Below are positions 7,563 to 15,562 of a stretch of DNA of 64,000 nucleotides, piece after piece; the stretch's first letter is position 1; every line of letters starts with the position of its first letter. Source of the DNA: Mesorhizobium sp. 131-2-1 (GTDB lineage Bacteria; Pseudomonadota; Alphaproteobacteria; Rhizobiales; Rhizobiaceae). The DNA lies in assembly GCF_016756535.1 (NCBI RefSeq), contig NZ_AP023247.1, positions 4,588,501-4,652,500 on the forward strand, in the 5' to 3' direction. Below the pieces are notes generated by a model, which saw nothing but the letters and a program-made list of their open reading frames with translations, did no database searches and was not told the origin of the DNA. The translations under genes were made by a program, and so were the position numbers.

Positions 7563-7642
7563 CGTCCAAAAGGCGGCCTGACACGCCCAAAAGGCGGCCC
7601 TGGCACGCCCAAAAGGCGGCCCTGACGCGCCCAAAAGGCGGC
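7563..7642. repeat. four iteron-like direct repeats
   Basis: The 15-base unit CGYCCAAAAGGCGGC occurs at 7563, 7584, 7606 and 7628, i.e. at 21-22 base spacing (two helical turns). It lies in the 365-base gap between the GYD gene and the SyrA/ExoX-like gene. The rest of the gap holds no gene I can support. Confidence 0.7.
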
Positions 7643-7877
7643 GCTTCGGCTGGGGCAGCGGGCTCGCCTCAACCGCCAGTGGAAGAGATCTAGACAACCC
7701 TTGCACCCAAGGTCGTAAGGCCCTAAGTCCTAAGACGTAGGTCGCAAACAACAGGCCGAAAGGCAGATGAGAGCGCGGCACAGTGCCAACTTGCGACCCT
7801 GCGTGAAAGGTGCAACGCTCGAATAGGGTAGAGACATGGGCGGGCATTCCGGACACTAGACAGTCCGGAGCGTTCGA

Positions 7878-8162
7878 TTGGGCAAAATGTATTTTCCGCA
7901 GTTTCTTGTGGGAATGTCGGTCACGCTTCTCGTGGTCCTTGGATGGACCTACGCGGAGACGGGATCGCTTTGGCAATCGCTGGGCTGGGCCTTCGTCGCC
8001 GCCCTGCTGCTGCAAGTGGGTTATTTCATCGCCGTGCTGGGGATCATCTACGGCCGCGGCTCTTCAGCCGCCAAGACCAGCGACAGCTCGATGCCGGCCA
8101 AGATACCGGGCCCCTTCAAGCGCGACGGCATCATCTACAGTCTGCTGTCGCGGCTGCTCTAA
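7878..8162 (+). CDS. SyrA/ExoX-like exopolysaccharide-control membrane protein
   Basis: 94 residues from TTG 7878, which has GGAG 7 bases upstream; ATG 7887 (MYFPQFLVGM) is the alternative start. Two transmembrane helices: LVGMSVTLLVVLGWTYA, then WAFVAALLLQVGYFIAVLGI. A short cytosolic tail (SMPAKIPGPFKRDGIIYSLL) follows. Size, MYFP start and the helix pair resemble the rhizobial exopolysaccharide production repressor (ExoX) and SyrA family, inner-membrane proteins that modulate succinoglycan-type synthesis. No exo genes are adjacent. Assignment from pattern memory, moderately sure. Confidence 0.7.
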   Translation: MGKMYFPQFLVGMSVTLLVVLGWTYAETGSLWQSLGWAFVAALLLQVGYFIAVLGIIYGRGSSAAKTSDSSMPAKIPGPFKRDGIIYSLLSRLL

Positions 8163-8176
8163 GCGCCTGGCGATTG

Positions 8177-8205
8177 GCCAATCTCCCTTTGCGGAGGAGA
8201 TTGGC
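8177..8205. terminator. perfect hairpin between convergent genes
   Basis: A 10-base perfect stem GCCAATCTCC/GGAGATTGGC with a 9-base loop between the stops at 8162 and 8230. It may serve both genes. The stem resembles one arm of the palindromic repeat at 35349-35507. Confidence 0.5.
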
Positions 8206-8229
8206 AACTGCGCCGCCGGCGTCAGTTCC

Positions 8230-8637
8230 TCAGCGAGGCGCCGACTGCAGGCCTGAGGCGGCCGGCACTGGTTCGGACGAAAACACCACCACGGCGAAGA
8301 TCAGGATGGCGGCGGCGACGATCAACGAGCCGCCGGCCACGACCGGCTCCAGCGTCGTATTGCCGTGCAGCATGAGGTAGAGCGCGGGCATCATGATCAC
8401 CAGGCCGAGCGTGTAGAGGCCGTAGTGGATCATGGCGATGCGGCGGGCCGCCTTGGCCGGATTGAGCGCGTAGTAGCCGCCGAACAGCGCCGACGTAACC
8501 CAGCCGAGAAGGTTGATGTGGGCATGCGCGGGAAACGCGCCATGGTCGCCCGAGATGGCCATTTCCAGGCCGGCGGCGACGCCCAGGATAAGAAACACGA
8601 TGGCTGTTTTGAAGAAGAGTTCCGAAACCCGTGGCAT
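8230..8637 (-). CDS. four-helix membrane protein resembling a heme-copper oxidase subunit I fragment
   Basis: 135 residues, RBS GGGGAG upstream. Four hydrophobic helices. The segment FPAHAHINLLGWVTSALFGG (from about residue 35) matches the H-x-H-x-x-LLGW pattern seen in the helix containing heme ligands of oxidase and NO-reductase subunit I. Stand-alone proteins of this size are known in rhizobia and often labelled cytochrome-c oxidase, but the remaining ligands are missing. A role as a small heme protein or assembly factor is conjecture. Confidence 0.7.
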   Translation of the reverse strand: MPRVSELFFKTAIVFLILGVAAGLEMAISGDHGAFPAHAHINLLGWVTSALFGGYYALNPAKAARRIAMIHYGLYTLGLVIMMPALYLMLHGNTTLEPVVAGGSLIVAAAILIFAVVVFSSEPVPAASGLQSAPR

Positions 8638-8914
8638 GCTGTTGTTCTCCCCAATGCCGTTGAACCCGACTCTGGGACGGTACACGAGCCAACGAATATT
8701 AGCTATGCCGCACTTGGGGTTAGCAACCGTTGCGTGGGTGCGCGCCGGAGCGAAATTGCCGGCGGCGATGTTGCCGTTCTCTCCCGGAAGTCGAGGAGAT
8801 GTAGGCGGGCGCGAACGCGGACGGCACGACTTTGTTCTACGTCGCGAGACGCTCAAAACAATGCCGCCGGGTGGAGCCCGGCGGCATAATTTCGTCTGAG
8901 TCCTTCGATCGGCC

Positions 8915-9697
8915 TTACGGCGTTGCCGGAGCCTCTTCCGCCAGCTTGGCGGCTGCCTGGTCGATCTTGTCGGCAAGCACACCCGTGGCCCAGTCCTTGA
9001 CCTCGTCGTCGACCGGCTTGTTGGCCATGCCGGCAAGTGCATCGTCGAGCGATGGGACGGCGGCAGCGGCTTCGTCGGCCTTGGCCTGGGCGTCGGCTGC
9101 GGCGTCGATCAAGCCCTGCTGGGCGTCGATTTGCGATTGCACATCGGCGATCTGCCCGGCGAGAGCCGCCTTCTCGTCGTCCGTCATGTTGGTCTGGTCA
9201 GTCGCTTTCAGCCCGTCGAGCTCCGTCTTGAGAGAGTCAATCTGAGCCTGCGCTCCGGCGGCCGCGGCGGCGGCCGCGTCGGCCGCGGCCTGGGCGTTCT
9301 GGGCAACCGCGGATCCCATCACGTAAGCCTGCACGCTGGCGAAGTTCTTGCTCTTGGAGTGCATGTAGGCGTTGATGTTGCGTTGCAGCGAGTTCAGCCG
9401 GCCGAGCTTGGCGTGGAGATTTTTCTCCTTGGGCGTAGCGGCGACCTCGACGTCATCGACGGCGGCCTCTGTCTTCTTGCCCGACTTGGCCGATGCCGAC
9501 TTGCCGTGCGTGCCGCTCTTGCCGGAATTGCCCTGCGTGCCGCTCTTGCCGGAATTGCCGCCGCCGTTGCCGCCGCCACTGTTGCCATGGCTGCCGCCAT
9601 TGCCATTGCCGCCGCCATGGCCGTTGCCGGCCAGCGCAGGAGCTGCGAGAAGCGCGAATGCGGCCACCGCCGCCAATAGGGATTTTCGGGTTGTCAT
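8915..9697 (-). CDS. exported Gly/Asn/Ser-repeat protein with coiled coil
   Basis: A 260-residue protein, RBS GGAGG. Signal peptide MTTRKSLLAAVAAFALLAAP (cleavage near residue 23). A Gly/Asn-rich region (GHGGGNGNGG, then GNSGKSGTQ and GKSGTHGKS repeats) spans residues 24-75. A helical segment about residues 85-260 has Ala-rich heptads (QAAADAAAAAAAGAQAQIDSLK, split by TDQTNMTDDEKAALAGQI) likely to form a coiled coil. A second Gly/Asn family is at 25274 and 26273 but shares no C-terminal domain with this one. Cell-surface or periplasmic; function unknown. Confidence 0.75.
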   Translation of the reverse strand: MTTRKSLLAAVAAFALLAAPALAGNGHGGGNGNGGSHGNSGGGNGGGNSGKSGTQGNSGKSGTHGKSASAKSGKKTEAAVDDVEVAATPKEKNLHAKLGRLNSLQRNINAYMHSKSKNFASVQAYVMGSAVAQNAQAAADAAAAAAAGAQAQIDSLKTELDGLKATDQTNMTDDEKAALAGQIADVQSQIDAQQGLIDAAADAQAKADEAAAAVPSLDDALAGMANKPVDDEVKDWATGVLADKIDQAAAKLAEEAPATP

Positions 9698-9993
9698 AGT
9701 ACCTCCTCGGGGATTCGCCACCTCGCCCACCCGCTATAGCAGCGTCATATGCGAATTTGCTAATTCCATGGAGTAAACTTTAGATAAATACAGTTGCGAT
9801 GCGCGAGTACCGCATCGAGAGACATGGATAAGCTATTGAATTTAAATATGATTATGGCAAACCGACAGCAACTGCACCCTTTGGACCGCAGAAGCCCTAT
9901 ACTGATCAGACCTTAGTCCTAACTGACCTTGAGACGCAGTTACGCCAGCAACATCTTGCAGACATCAAGTGAAACCTTTTGGCGGCAAGATGC

Positions 9994-10401
9994 TCAGCTT
10001 GCAACCAAGGGTACAGTGACTGTCGTTGCGTAATTGATCGGGTACTGGTCGAAATACGGAAACTCGATGACGAAGGCGTAGCTGGCGGTCAGATGCGCCA
10101 TCTTGAAGCCGCCGCTGGCAGGATCGGTCGCTATCGTCACGACCACGTTCTTCAGGCCCAGCGCCAGCAGTTTCTGCGTGGCGATCGCCTGGATCTGGCT
10201 CTGCGTAAGCGTGTTGTTGAGCTGCAGGGCGCGGGCCGACGTTTCCAGCGTGTAGCGGACGGTCGACGTGGCATTGAACGACCAGCCAAACGCGAAGATT
10301 CCGAACAGCAGCATCACCAGGAAAGGCGCGATCAGCGCGAACTCCAGCCCGGCGCCGCCGGAACGGTCGCGGAGCCATCCGGCGATCCGTTCAGCGGACA
10401 C
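9994..10401 (-). CDS. TadE-like minor pilin
   Basis: A 135-residue protein. A short basic N-terminus ([14 protein letters not shown]) is followed by a hydrophobic helix [18 protein letters not shown] with the conserved Glu five residues after the Gly, the type IV prepilin-like pattern of TadE. The rest is predicted periplasmic. Its start overlaps the stop of the upstream TadE gene by 11 bases, so translation is coupled. It is the last gene of the tad-like operon 12107 to 9994. No tadA, tadB, tadC or prepilin peptidase gene is in the window. Confidence 0.85.
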   Translation of the reverse strand: MSAERIAGWLRDRSGGAGLEFALIAPFLVMLLFGIFAFGWSFNATSTVRYTLETSARALQLNNTLTQSQIQAIATQKLLALGLKNVVVTIATDPASGGFKMAHLTASYAFVIEFPYFDQYPINYATTVTVPLVAS

Positions 10402-10831
10402 GGATCACCTCCTGATGGGTCATAACCCGCGGATCCGGAAAGACGCCGAAATTGAACGGCGGCACCCAGGTGCCTGTCGCCGAGATCTGGACGAAGACAT
10501 TCGGCAGCTTGGTTCCGCCGCAGATCGTGGTCTCGGTCACGACCGTGGTGCCGCACAGATAGGACCGAACCAGTACGACCGCGGCATCGTCGGGCTTGTT
10601 GTTCCAGCTCGACAGCGCGACCGCCTGCGTTCCCGTGTCATTGGTCGCGCCGGCCATCACGAGATTGGCCGCGGTTTTGACGCCGGCGCGCATCTGCAGG
10701 TAGCTCGTGATGTAGGACCAGCCGTCGGCGATGCCGAGGCAGACGAAGCACAGGATGGGCAGCACCATGGCAAATTCCACGGCGGCTATCCCGGATCTAT
10801 CCCGGAGAATGCGCGAGATCCGCCCAGCCAT
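10391..10831 (-). CDS. TadE-like minor pilin (second copy)
   Basis: 146 residues. N-terminal [19 protein letters not shown], then [13 protein letters not shown], is the TadE transmembrane pattern with Glu at the +5 position. The extracytoplasmic part has a Cys pair (SYLCGTTV and TTICGGT). Four bases separate it from the TadG-like gene upstream. Middle gene of the three-gene pilin operon. Confidence 0.85.
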   Translation of the reverse strand: MAGRISRILRDRSGIAAVEFAMVLPILCFVCLGIADGWSYITSYLQMRAGVKTAANLVMAGATNDTGTQAVALSSWNNKPDDAAVVLVRSYLCGTTVVTETTICGGTKLPNVFVQISATGTWVPPFNFGVFPDPRVMTHQEVIRVR

Positions 10832-10835
10832 CCCG

Positions 10836-12107
10836 CTACTCGACCAGCTGAACGGACTGCGTCGCCGGAATGTCCTTCATCCCAAGGCTGGTGCAGTTCT
10901 GTTTGATGGTCGTGCTGCCGGACCACTGGATGGTATCGGCGACGACCTGGGTGCAGCCGCCGTTCCCGGAGAAGTTGCCGAGGTAATTGACCTGCTGCCT
11001 GGGGAAATAGATGGCGCCGGTCAAAAGCGACGTCGCCGTGCCGTTGAAGGTGCTCTGCGCCGCGGCCCCCGTCCTGTCGCCATAGAACAGCACGCCGGAA
11101 TAGGTGCCGGAGGTCGGCGCGCTCAGCGTCACCGTGGCGGTGCCGTTCATGCTGACGGTGTTGCTGCCCGCCATGAAGATGGTTACCCCGCTGCCGGCGA
11201 CGACTGCGTTGGCGTTGACCTTCATGCCGCCCTGCACGACATAGACGCCGGGCTGCAGGGTGACATTGCCCTTGAGATCCATGCCGCTGCAATAGGTTCC
11301 AGGCTGGAGCGTTTGCGTGGTTTTGTTGCCGTTGACGCTCTTGCACGGGTTGCCGCCCGTGGGCGTCGGCAGGCTGGAGTAGGGATCGGATGCGGGCAGG
11401 GCCTTGGTGAGGTTGGAACTGCAGGTCGTGGTCACCGGGTTGTTCAGCACCATGCCGCCGACCGTGATCAGGCAGTCGGCCTTGATCGTCGCCGATCCCT
11501 GGGTCCTGATGGCGTCCGCGGCAACCGAGTCCGACATGACCGAGCAGCCGGTGAGGTTGACGGTGGTGTTGCCGGAAAAGAGCGCAGCCTGGACCGCCGA
11601 AGGACTGAGCGCCAGCACGCAAGCCTTAGAGGCGTCGGTGATGAGCGCCACCGCCCTCGCCCGCTGCGGAACGGGAGTGCTGTTGAAGATCGCCGTGAAG
11701 TAGCGATCGAGGTTATGCTTGACGATGACCTCGACCGCCTTCTTCGCGGTGTTCGGGCCGGACAATGGCGGCGTGTTGACCTCGATGGTGCCCGGCGCGA
11801 CAAAATCGTTCGAGGTCGCCGACTGGGTGGCGGCGGCGACGATGGTCGGGTTGTCGGAACCCGCGATCTTCTCGAGCGCGCCGGCATAGGCCGCGGCATC
11901 GGCGACCGCCTGCAGCTTCAGGCTGCTGTAGTACCAAAGCGAGGTCTCGACACCGAGGCCGGCGCCGCCGACGACGACCGGCAAGGCGAAGGCGAAGATG
12001 ACGGCGACGTTGCCGCCCACGCCTCTGCTTCCCAGCAGGCGACGAAGGTGATCCCTCATAAAGAAACGGACGCGCGGTGCCATGCTTCCATATGAGCAAG
12101 CATGCAT
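10836..12107 (-). CDS. TadG-like pilus-associated protein
   Basis: Up to 423 residues; starts at 12107, 12083 or 12059 are all possible and none has a good RBS. The N-terminal part has GSRGVGGNVAVIFAFALPVV, the Tad 'Flp pilus assembly TadG' helix, then SLWYYSSLKLQAVADAAAYA, the usual helix after it. The long C-terminal region is Thr/Ser/Gly-rich beta-type sequence (many NGTATVTLSAP-like strands) with paired Cys, likely outside the membrane. First gene of the operon with two TadE genes, so it probably contributes to a Flp/Tad pilus encoded mainly elsewhere. Confidence 0.85.
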   Translation of the reverse strand: MHACSYGSMAPRVRFFMRDHLRRLLGSRGVGGNVAVIFAFALPVVVGGAGLGVETSLWYYSSLKLQAVADAAAYAGALEKIAGSDNPTIVAAATQSATSNDFVAPGTIEVNTPPLSGPNTAKKAVEVIVKHNLDRYFTAIFNSTPVPQRARAVALITDASKACVLALSPSAVQAALFSGNTTVNLTGCSVMSDSVAADAIRTQGSATIKADCLITVGGMVLNNPVTTTCSSNLTKALPASDPYSSLPTPTGGNPCKSVNGNKTTQTLQPGTYCSGMDLKGNVTLQPGVYVVQGGMKVNANAVVAGSGVTIFMAGSNTVSMNGTATVTLSAPTSGTYSGVLFYGDRTGAAAQSTFNGTATSLLTGAIYFPRQQVNYLGNFSGNGGCTQVVADTIQWSGSTTIKQNCTSLGMKDIPATQSVQLVE

Positions 12108-12229
12108 AAACGAATGGCTAATTTTTTCGCTCGACTTGTCGCGGGCGGCGCTTGAAGGGCCATTTTTTTCAAAGGCTTGAACTGCGCGGGCCCTCCGGCT
12201 AGCGGCAGCATATAGCAGCTTATGTCGGC

Positions 12230-12466
12230 TTACGGCGCTCTCAGAATGTCGGCGCCGGGCTGCTCGTCGAACAGCACCGTGCAGCCGCGCTGGAGCGCCA
12301 CCGCCGACAATGCGTTCGCCACCGTCTCGTCGGGCGAGATGAAGTCCCCGGTCAGCACACGCAATTCCTCCACCGCCCGCGCCATCGACACGAGCCGCCC
12401 GGCGGCGCGGCCGGTGGCGCAGGCATCGACGATATAGACGAGGTCTGTGATCTCGAACTGGCCCAT
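12230..12466 (-). CDS. small hypothetical protein under stress promoter
   Basis: A 78-residue protein with RBS GGAGG 5 bases before ATG 12466. The sequence alternates strands and helices (MGQFEITDLVYIVDACATGR, SMARAVEELRVLTGD, LQRGCTVLFDEQPG) and is acidic. No family recognised. A perfect GGAAC-N16-CGTT lies 38 bases upstream. It is divergent from the SOS-regulated dinB gene, so two stress systems meet in this gap. Confidence 0.65.
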   Translation of the reverse strand: MGQFEITDLVYIVDACATGRAAGRLVSMARAVEELRVLTGDFISPDETVANALSAVALQRGCTVLFDEQPGADILRAP

Positions 12467-12503
12467 CTCAGGCCTCCGCAAAACAGCATCCCTTCCAGCC
12501 ATA

Positions 12504-12528
12504 AACGCCGCCGACCAGACGATGTTCC
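12504..12528 (-). promoter_or_regulatory. RpoE2/EcfG-type general stress promoter
   Basis: GGAAC-N16-CGTT on the minus strand, directly ahead of the gene starting at 12466. Confidence 0.7.
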
Positions 12529-12667
12529 GGCCACGCGGCATCGACCTTGGTCGATGCTGCATTGCGCTCCAGACTCCCATCCGAGGCACAAAAAAACGAT
12601 ATTCCGCCGGAATCTTGCATCCTCGCGATCACCGCCATGCGTGCCCTCGCCGACGGTTCGGCACCGC

Positions 12668-12701
12668 TTGACAAAAGACCCTATTTGTTCTCTTTTTGTT
12701 C
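12668..12701 (+). promoter_or_regulatory. SOS promoter: -35 TTGACA and LexA box GTTC-N7-GTTC
   Basis: TTGACA at 12668-12673. A direct repeat GTTC-TCTTTTT-GTTC at 12687-12701 is the known alphaproteobacterial LexA operator and covers the expected -10 region. It lies 59 bases upstream of the dinB ATG at 12760. Confidence 0.82.
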
Positions 12702-12759
12702 GGCAAAAAATTCCTTAAAACAGGCCCTGCTAATGCTGCAACGCCGCAAGGTGACCGGG

Positions 12760-14013
12760 ATGGTGCAGGGCACGGAAGCCACCATCCTGCACGCCGATCT
12801 CGACGCCTTCTATGCCTCGGTCGAGCAGTTGCTCGACCCGTCGCTGAGGGGCAAGCCGATCGCCGTCGGCGGTGGCGTGGTGCTGGCCGCCTCCTATGAG
12901 GCGAAAGCCTTCGGCGTGCGCGGCGGCATGCCTGGCCGCAAGGCGCGCGAGCTCTGCCCAGAACTCATCTTCGTCGGCGGTCGTTTCAGCGAGTACCAGC
13001 GCCTCGGCGACGCGGCGATCAAGGTGCTCGATGATTTCACGCCGCTGGTCGAGCGCATCTCGATCGACGAGGCCTTCGCCGACGTCGCCGGCTGCACGCA
13101 TCTGTTCGGGCCGCCGGACGAAATCGCCCGCGCCATCCGCCGTCGCGTCAAGGCCGAGCTCGGCCTGCCGATCTCGATCGGCGTGGCGCGCACCAAGCAC
13201 CTCGCCAAGGTCGCCTCGCAGGTGGCGAAACCCGACGGGCTTGTCGTGGTCGAGCCCGGCACCGAACTCGCCTTCCTGCACGACCTGCCGGTCACGCTGA
13301 TGTGGGGCGTCGGCCCGGCGACCAGGGCACGGCTGGCCGAGATCGGCGTCGAGACCATCGGGCAGCTGGCGCGCAGCCATGGCGGCGCGCTGAAACGCCT
13401 GCTTGGCCCGGCCGCAGGCGAAAAGCTCGCGGCACTTGCCTGGAACCGCGACCCGCGCCGGCTGGAGACGCACCGCCGGGCGCACTCGGCCGGCGCGCAG
13501 TCGGCGCTTGGGCGCAAGCCGGCTGTGGCGCGGGTGTTCGTGCCGACGCTGCTGCACCTGGCCGACCGCGTCGCCAGCCGCTTGCGCGCCAAGGCGCGTC
13601 CCGGCCGCACGGTGACGGTGCGGGTGCGCTTCGCCGATATGCGCGCCGTCAGCCGCTCGGTGACGCTGGAGCAGCCGATCCAGGCCACCACGATGCTGGC
13701 CGAGATCGCCGAGGAGCTGGTGCGCGGCGTGCTCGCCGCCAATGCGCAGGAGCGGGAGATTTCGCTGCTGGCGATCTCGGTCTCGCATCTGGAGGAAAGT
13801 GCCGAGCTGCAGCTCGAACTACCGCTCGGCCTCGCCGACGAGAAGCTCAAGCCCGGCAGCCGCAAGGGCCTCGCCCGCTTCGGCGCCGACCGCGCCATCG
13901 ACAAGATCCGCCAGCGTTTTGGCCGCGAGGCCGTCGGCTACGGCACGGTGGCGCTGGAGGCGGCGCGCTCGGTGCCGGACGAATTCAGGGAGCTGGCGGA
14001 GAAGGAGTTGTAG
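12760..14013 (+). CDS. dinB: DNA polymerase IV (Y-family translesion polymerase)
   Basis: 417 residues from ATG 12760 (AAGG 8 bases ahead); ATG 12733 is possible. Catalytic motifs are intact: ILHADLDAFYASVEQ near the N-terminus and ERISIDEAFADVAG. The helix-hairpin-helix region LPVTLMWGVGPATRARLAEI and a little-finger domain (ARVFVPTLLHLADRV onward) follow. A family-typical beta-clamp motif is plausible in the SAELQLELPLGL segment. It makes error-prone synthesis across lesions. The LexA box upstream places it in the SOS regulon. Long in-frame extensions upstream to 12547 would run through the operator and are rejected. Confidence 0.93.
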   Translation: MVQGTEATILHADLDAFYASVEQLLDPSLRGKPIAVGGGVVLAASYEAKAFGVRGGMPGRKARELCPELIFVGGRFSEYQRLGDAAIKVLDDFTPLVERISIDEAFADVAGCTHLFGPPDEIARAIRRRVKAELGLPISIGVARTKHLAKVASQVAKPDGLVVVEPGTELAFLHDLPVTLMWGVGPATRARLAEIGVETIGQLARSHGGALKRLLGPAAGEKLAALAWNRDPRRLETHRRAHSAGAQSALGRKPAVARVFVPTLLHLADRVASRLRAKARPGRTVTVRVRFADMRAVSRSVTLEQPIQATTMLAEIAEELVRGVLAANAQEREISLLAISVSHLEESAELQLELPLGLADEKLKPGSRKGLARFGADRAIDKIRQRFGREAVGYGTVALEAARSVPDEFRELAEKEL

Positions 14014-14062
14014 TTGGCGAAGGCGCCCGAGCTGGCCGCTTTCGCCAATCGCCAACATCGCC

Positions 14063-14407
14063 CTACCGGCGACCGGTGCTCCAGTAGCGGTGAACCCTGA
14101 CACCGCTGGCGCTTCCGCCGTGCCATGGCTCGCAGGCGATCCCATCGCGGTCGGCGTCATGTGTCGGCCAGTAGCCGGGTTGTCCGCGACGCGCGGGAGC
14201 CAGACCAACGAAGCGAGCGGCCGTACAGTTCGGGAAAGCGGCAAGGTGCCTGAGGGCCGTCGCCGGCGAGTCGATCCGGATGCCGACAAAGCCGTAGACG
14301 ATGTAGCCCGACAACAGGATGAAGGGTGCAAAGAGAGCTGCCCATCTCAGCCAGCCCAGACTGCGATGGTGACGAGGTGCAGGCCAACGCAAGAATGGCA
14401 AAAGCAT
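14063..14407 (-). CDS. membrane-anchored excalibur calcium-binding domain protein
   Basis: 114 residues. A transmembrane helix WAALFAPFILLSGYIVYGFV lies at about residues 22-41. The C-terminal half has the excalibur pattern: FPNCTAARFVGLAPARRGQPG, split by a YW, then DADRDGIACEPW. This domain has a DxDxDGxxCE calcium loop related to EF-hands. The RBS is weak, so the start is uncertain. The gene lies directly downstream of the decayed ABC ATPase remnant on the same strand. Confidence 0.75.
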   Translation of the reverse strand: MLLPFLRWPAPRHHRSLGWLRWAALFAPFILLSGYIVYGFVGIRIDSPATALRHLAAFPNCTAARFVGLAPARRGQPGYWPTHDADRDGIACEPWHGGSASGVRVHRYWSTGRR

Positions 14408-14505
14408 TCTTGGCACGCCCCCGGTTCGGTGCCCGGAAAAGCCTAACCTAAACCGCCCGCAGCGACAATCACGTCGGCAGCAAAGTAAAGATGTGCGGAG
14501 GCCTG

Positions 14506-14688
14506 CCGGATGCGCATGCCTTCGGCGTCGAACACCCGTGCGCGCCGGCTGGAAGCGGAGCGTGATAGTCTCGCCGAAGTGTGGCTGGTCCTCGCGCCGC
14601 TCGGCGACCACGGTCTCGCCGGTTGGCCATGCACACAGGAGGTCGAGCCGAGGCGCTCGGTGACATCGACGGCAAGCGAGAGCGTCAC
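14506..14688 (-). pseudogene. remnant of a sugar ABC transporter ATPase (TOBE domain)
   Basis: Three frames must be joined to read a MalK/UgpC-type C-terminal TOBE domain: LSLAVDVTERLGSTS in one frame, TGETVVAERREDQPHFGETI and TLRFQPA in the next, then RVFDAEGMRIR back in the first. Two indels break it. The nucleotide-binding domain is absent upstream, so only the last 60 codons or so remain. Read from established TOBE patterns of the UgpC family. Confidence 0.75.
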
Positions 14689-14766
14689 GCCCTGCTCTGC
14701 CCCGCCCTTGGCGGGGAGAGGAAGGCGTCGATGCCGTCACTGTTGCGCCCATTTGGGCGATATACC

Positions 14767-15210
14767 TTACTGATTGATCTCGGGCTCGACGAGTTTTGCC
14801 AGGTTGCGGAGCGACTCCTGCCAGCCGAGATAGCAGGCTTCGACCGGAATGGCGTCCGGAATGCCTGCCTGCGTGATATCGAGATCGGTGCCGCGCGATA
14901 CTTTCTTCAGGATCACGGTGACCTGGATCTCGCCCGGCAGATTGGGGTCGTCGAACCTGTCGGTGTAGCGCAGGCGCTCGCCCGGAACGAGCTCGAGATA
15001 TTCGCCGCCGAAGGAATGGCTGTCACCGGTGGTGAAATTGCGGAAGGACATCTTGAACGTGCCGCCGACCTTCGCCTCGAAGCTGTGCACCGTGCAGGTG
15101 AAGCCGTTCGGCGGAAGCCATTTCGCCAGCGCGTCCGCTTCCGTGAATGCGCGGTAAACCTTCTCCGGCTTGGTCGCCAGAACGCGGTGCAAACGTACGG
15201 TGCTTGGCAT
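14767..15210 (-). CDS. SRPBCC/AHSA1-type START-fold protein
   Basis: A 147-residue protein. It begins VRLHRVLATKPEKVYRAFTE and contains DALAKWLPPNGFT, GGTFKMSFRNF and the final helix GWQESLRNLAKLVEPEI, the usual architecture of polyketide-cyclase/AHSA1-like proteins that bind hydrophobic ligands. AAGGAC precedes the ATG. It stands alone here; no ArsR partner is adjacent, unlike the pair at 57328-58220. Confidence 0.85.
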   Translation of the reverse strand: MPSTVRLHRVLATKPEKVYRAFTEADALAKWLPPNGFTCTVHSFEAKVGGTFKMSFRNFTTGDSHSFGGEYLELVPGERLRYTDRFDDPNLPGEIQVTVILKKVSRGTDLDITQAGIPDAIPVEACYLGWQESLRNLAKLVEPEINQ

Positions 15211-15562
15211 ATCGTATGTCCTTTCTGATTTGCCGATCGATGCCCCAAGGACGCGTGGGGGCCGGCCGGCCCGACACGGGCTCTCAAAATTCTTGAAGGC
15301 CTGTCCTCTCTCGCACCCTGCCCTGCTCAGCGAAGCATGTGACGCGAATGCCTTCAACCCATCGCCTTGCGGACGGATTTGGAGAAAGGCCGGTCGCGGC
15401 AAGCTTGCGGGCATGCCGGGGAGCGGCAAGGGAAGCGGACGTCGCGACGTTGCCCCAGTCTGCGGCGGCTCGACGAGGCCTGCCGGCACCGGCCGATGTC
15501 ACGACCCTTGACCGCTCCGGCGGTTGGGACGAGCGTAGCGGCAGACTTTGCGTGGGGGACCC
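15211..15562. other. gene-free divergent region
   Basis: Upstream sequence of both the SRPBCC gene and the adenine deaminase gene. No supported reading frame, no clear riboswitch and no inverted repeat strong enough to report. Confidence 0.5.

Noticed and set aside
7563..7642. Possible CRISPR or replication origin iterons
   Set aside because: Spacers are 6-7 bases, far too short for CRISPR; no rep gene is adjacent, so an origin is unsupported.
10731..12095. 454-codon plus-strand frame across the TadG gene
   Set aside because: Arg/Gly/Asp-rich shadow frame; the minus frame has the TadG transmembrane pattern.
12547..12759. N-terminal extension of DNA polymerase IV by 71 codons
   Set aside because: It would run through the -35 element and LexA box and has no RBS; the catalytic fold starts just after 12760.
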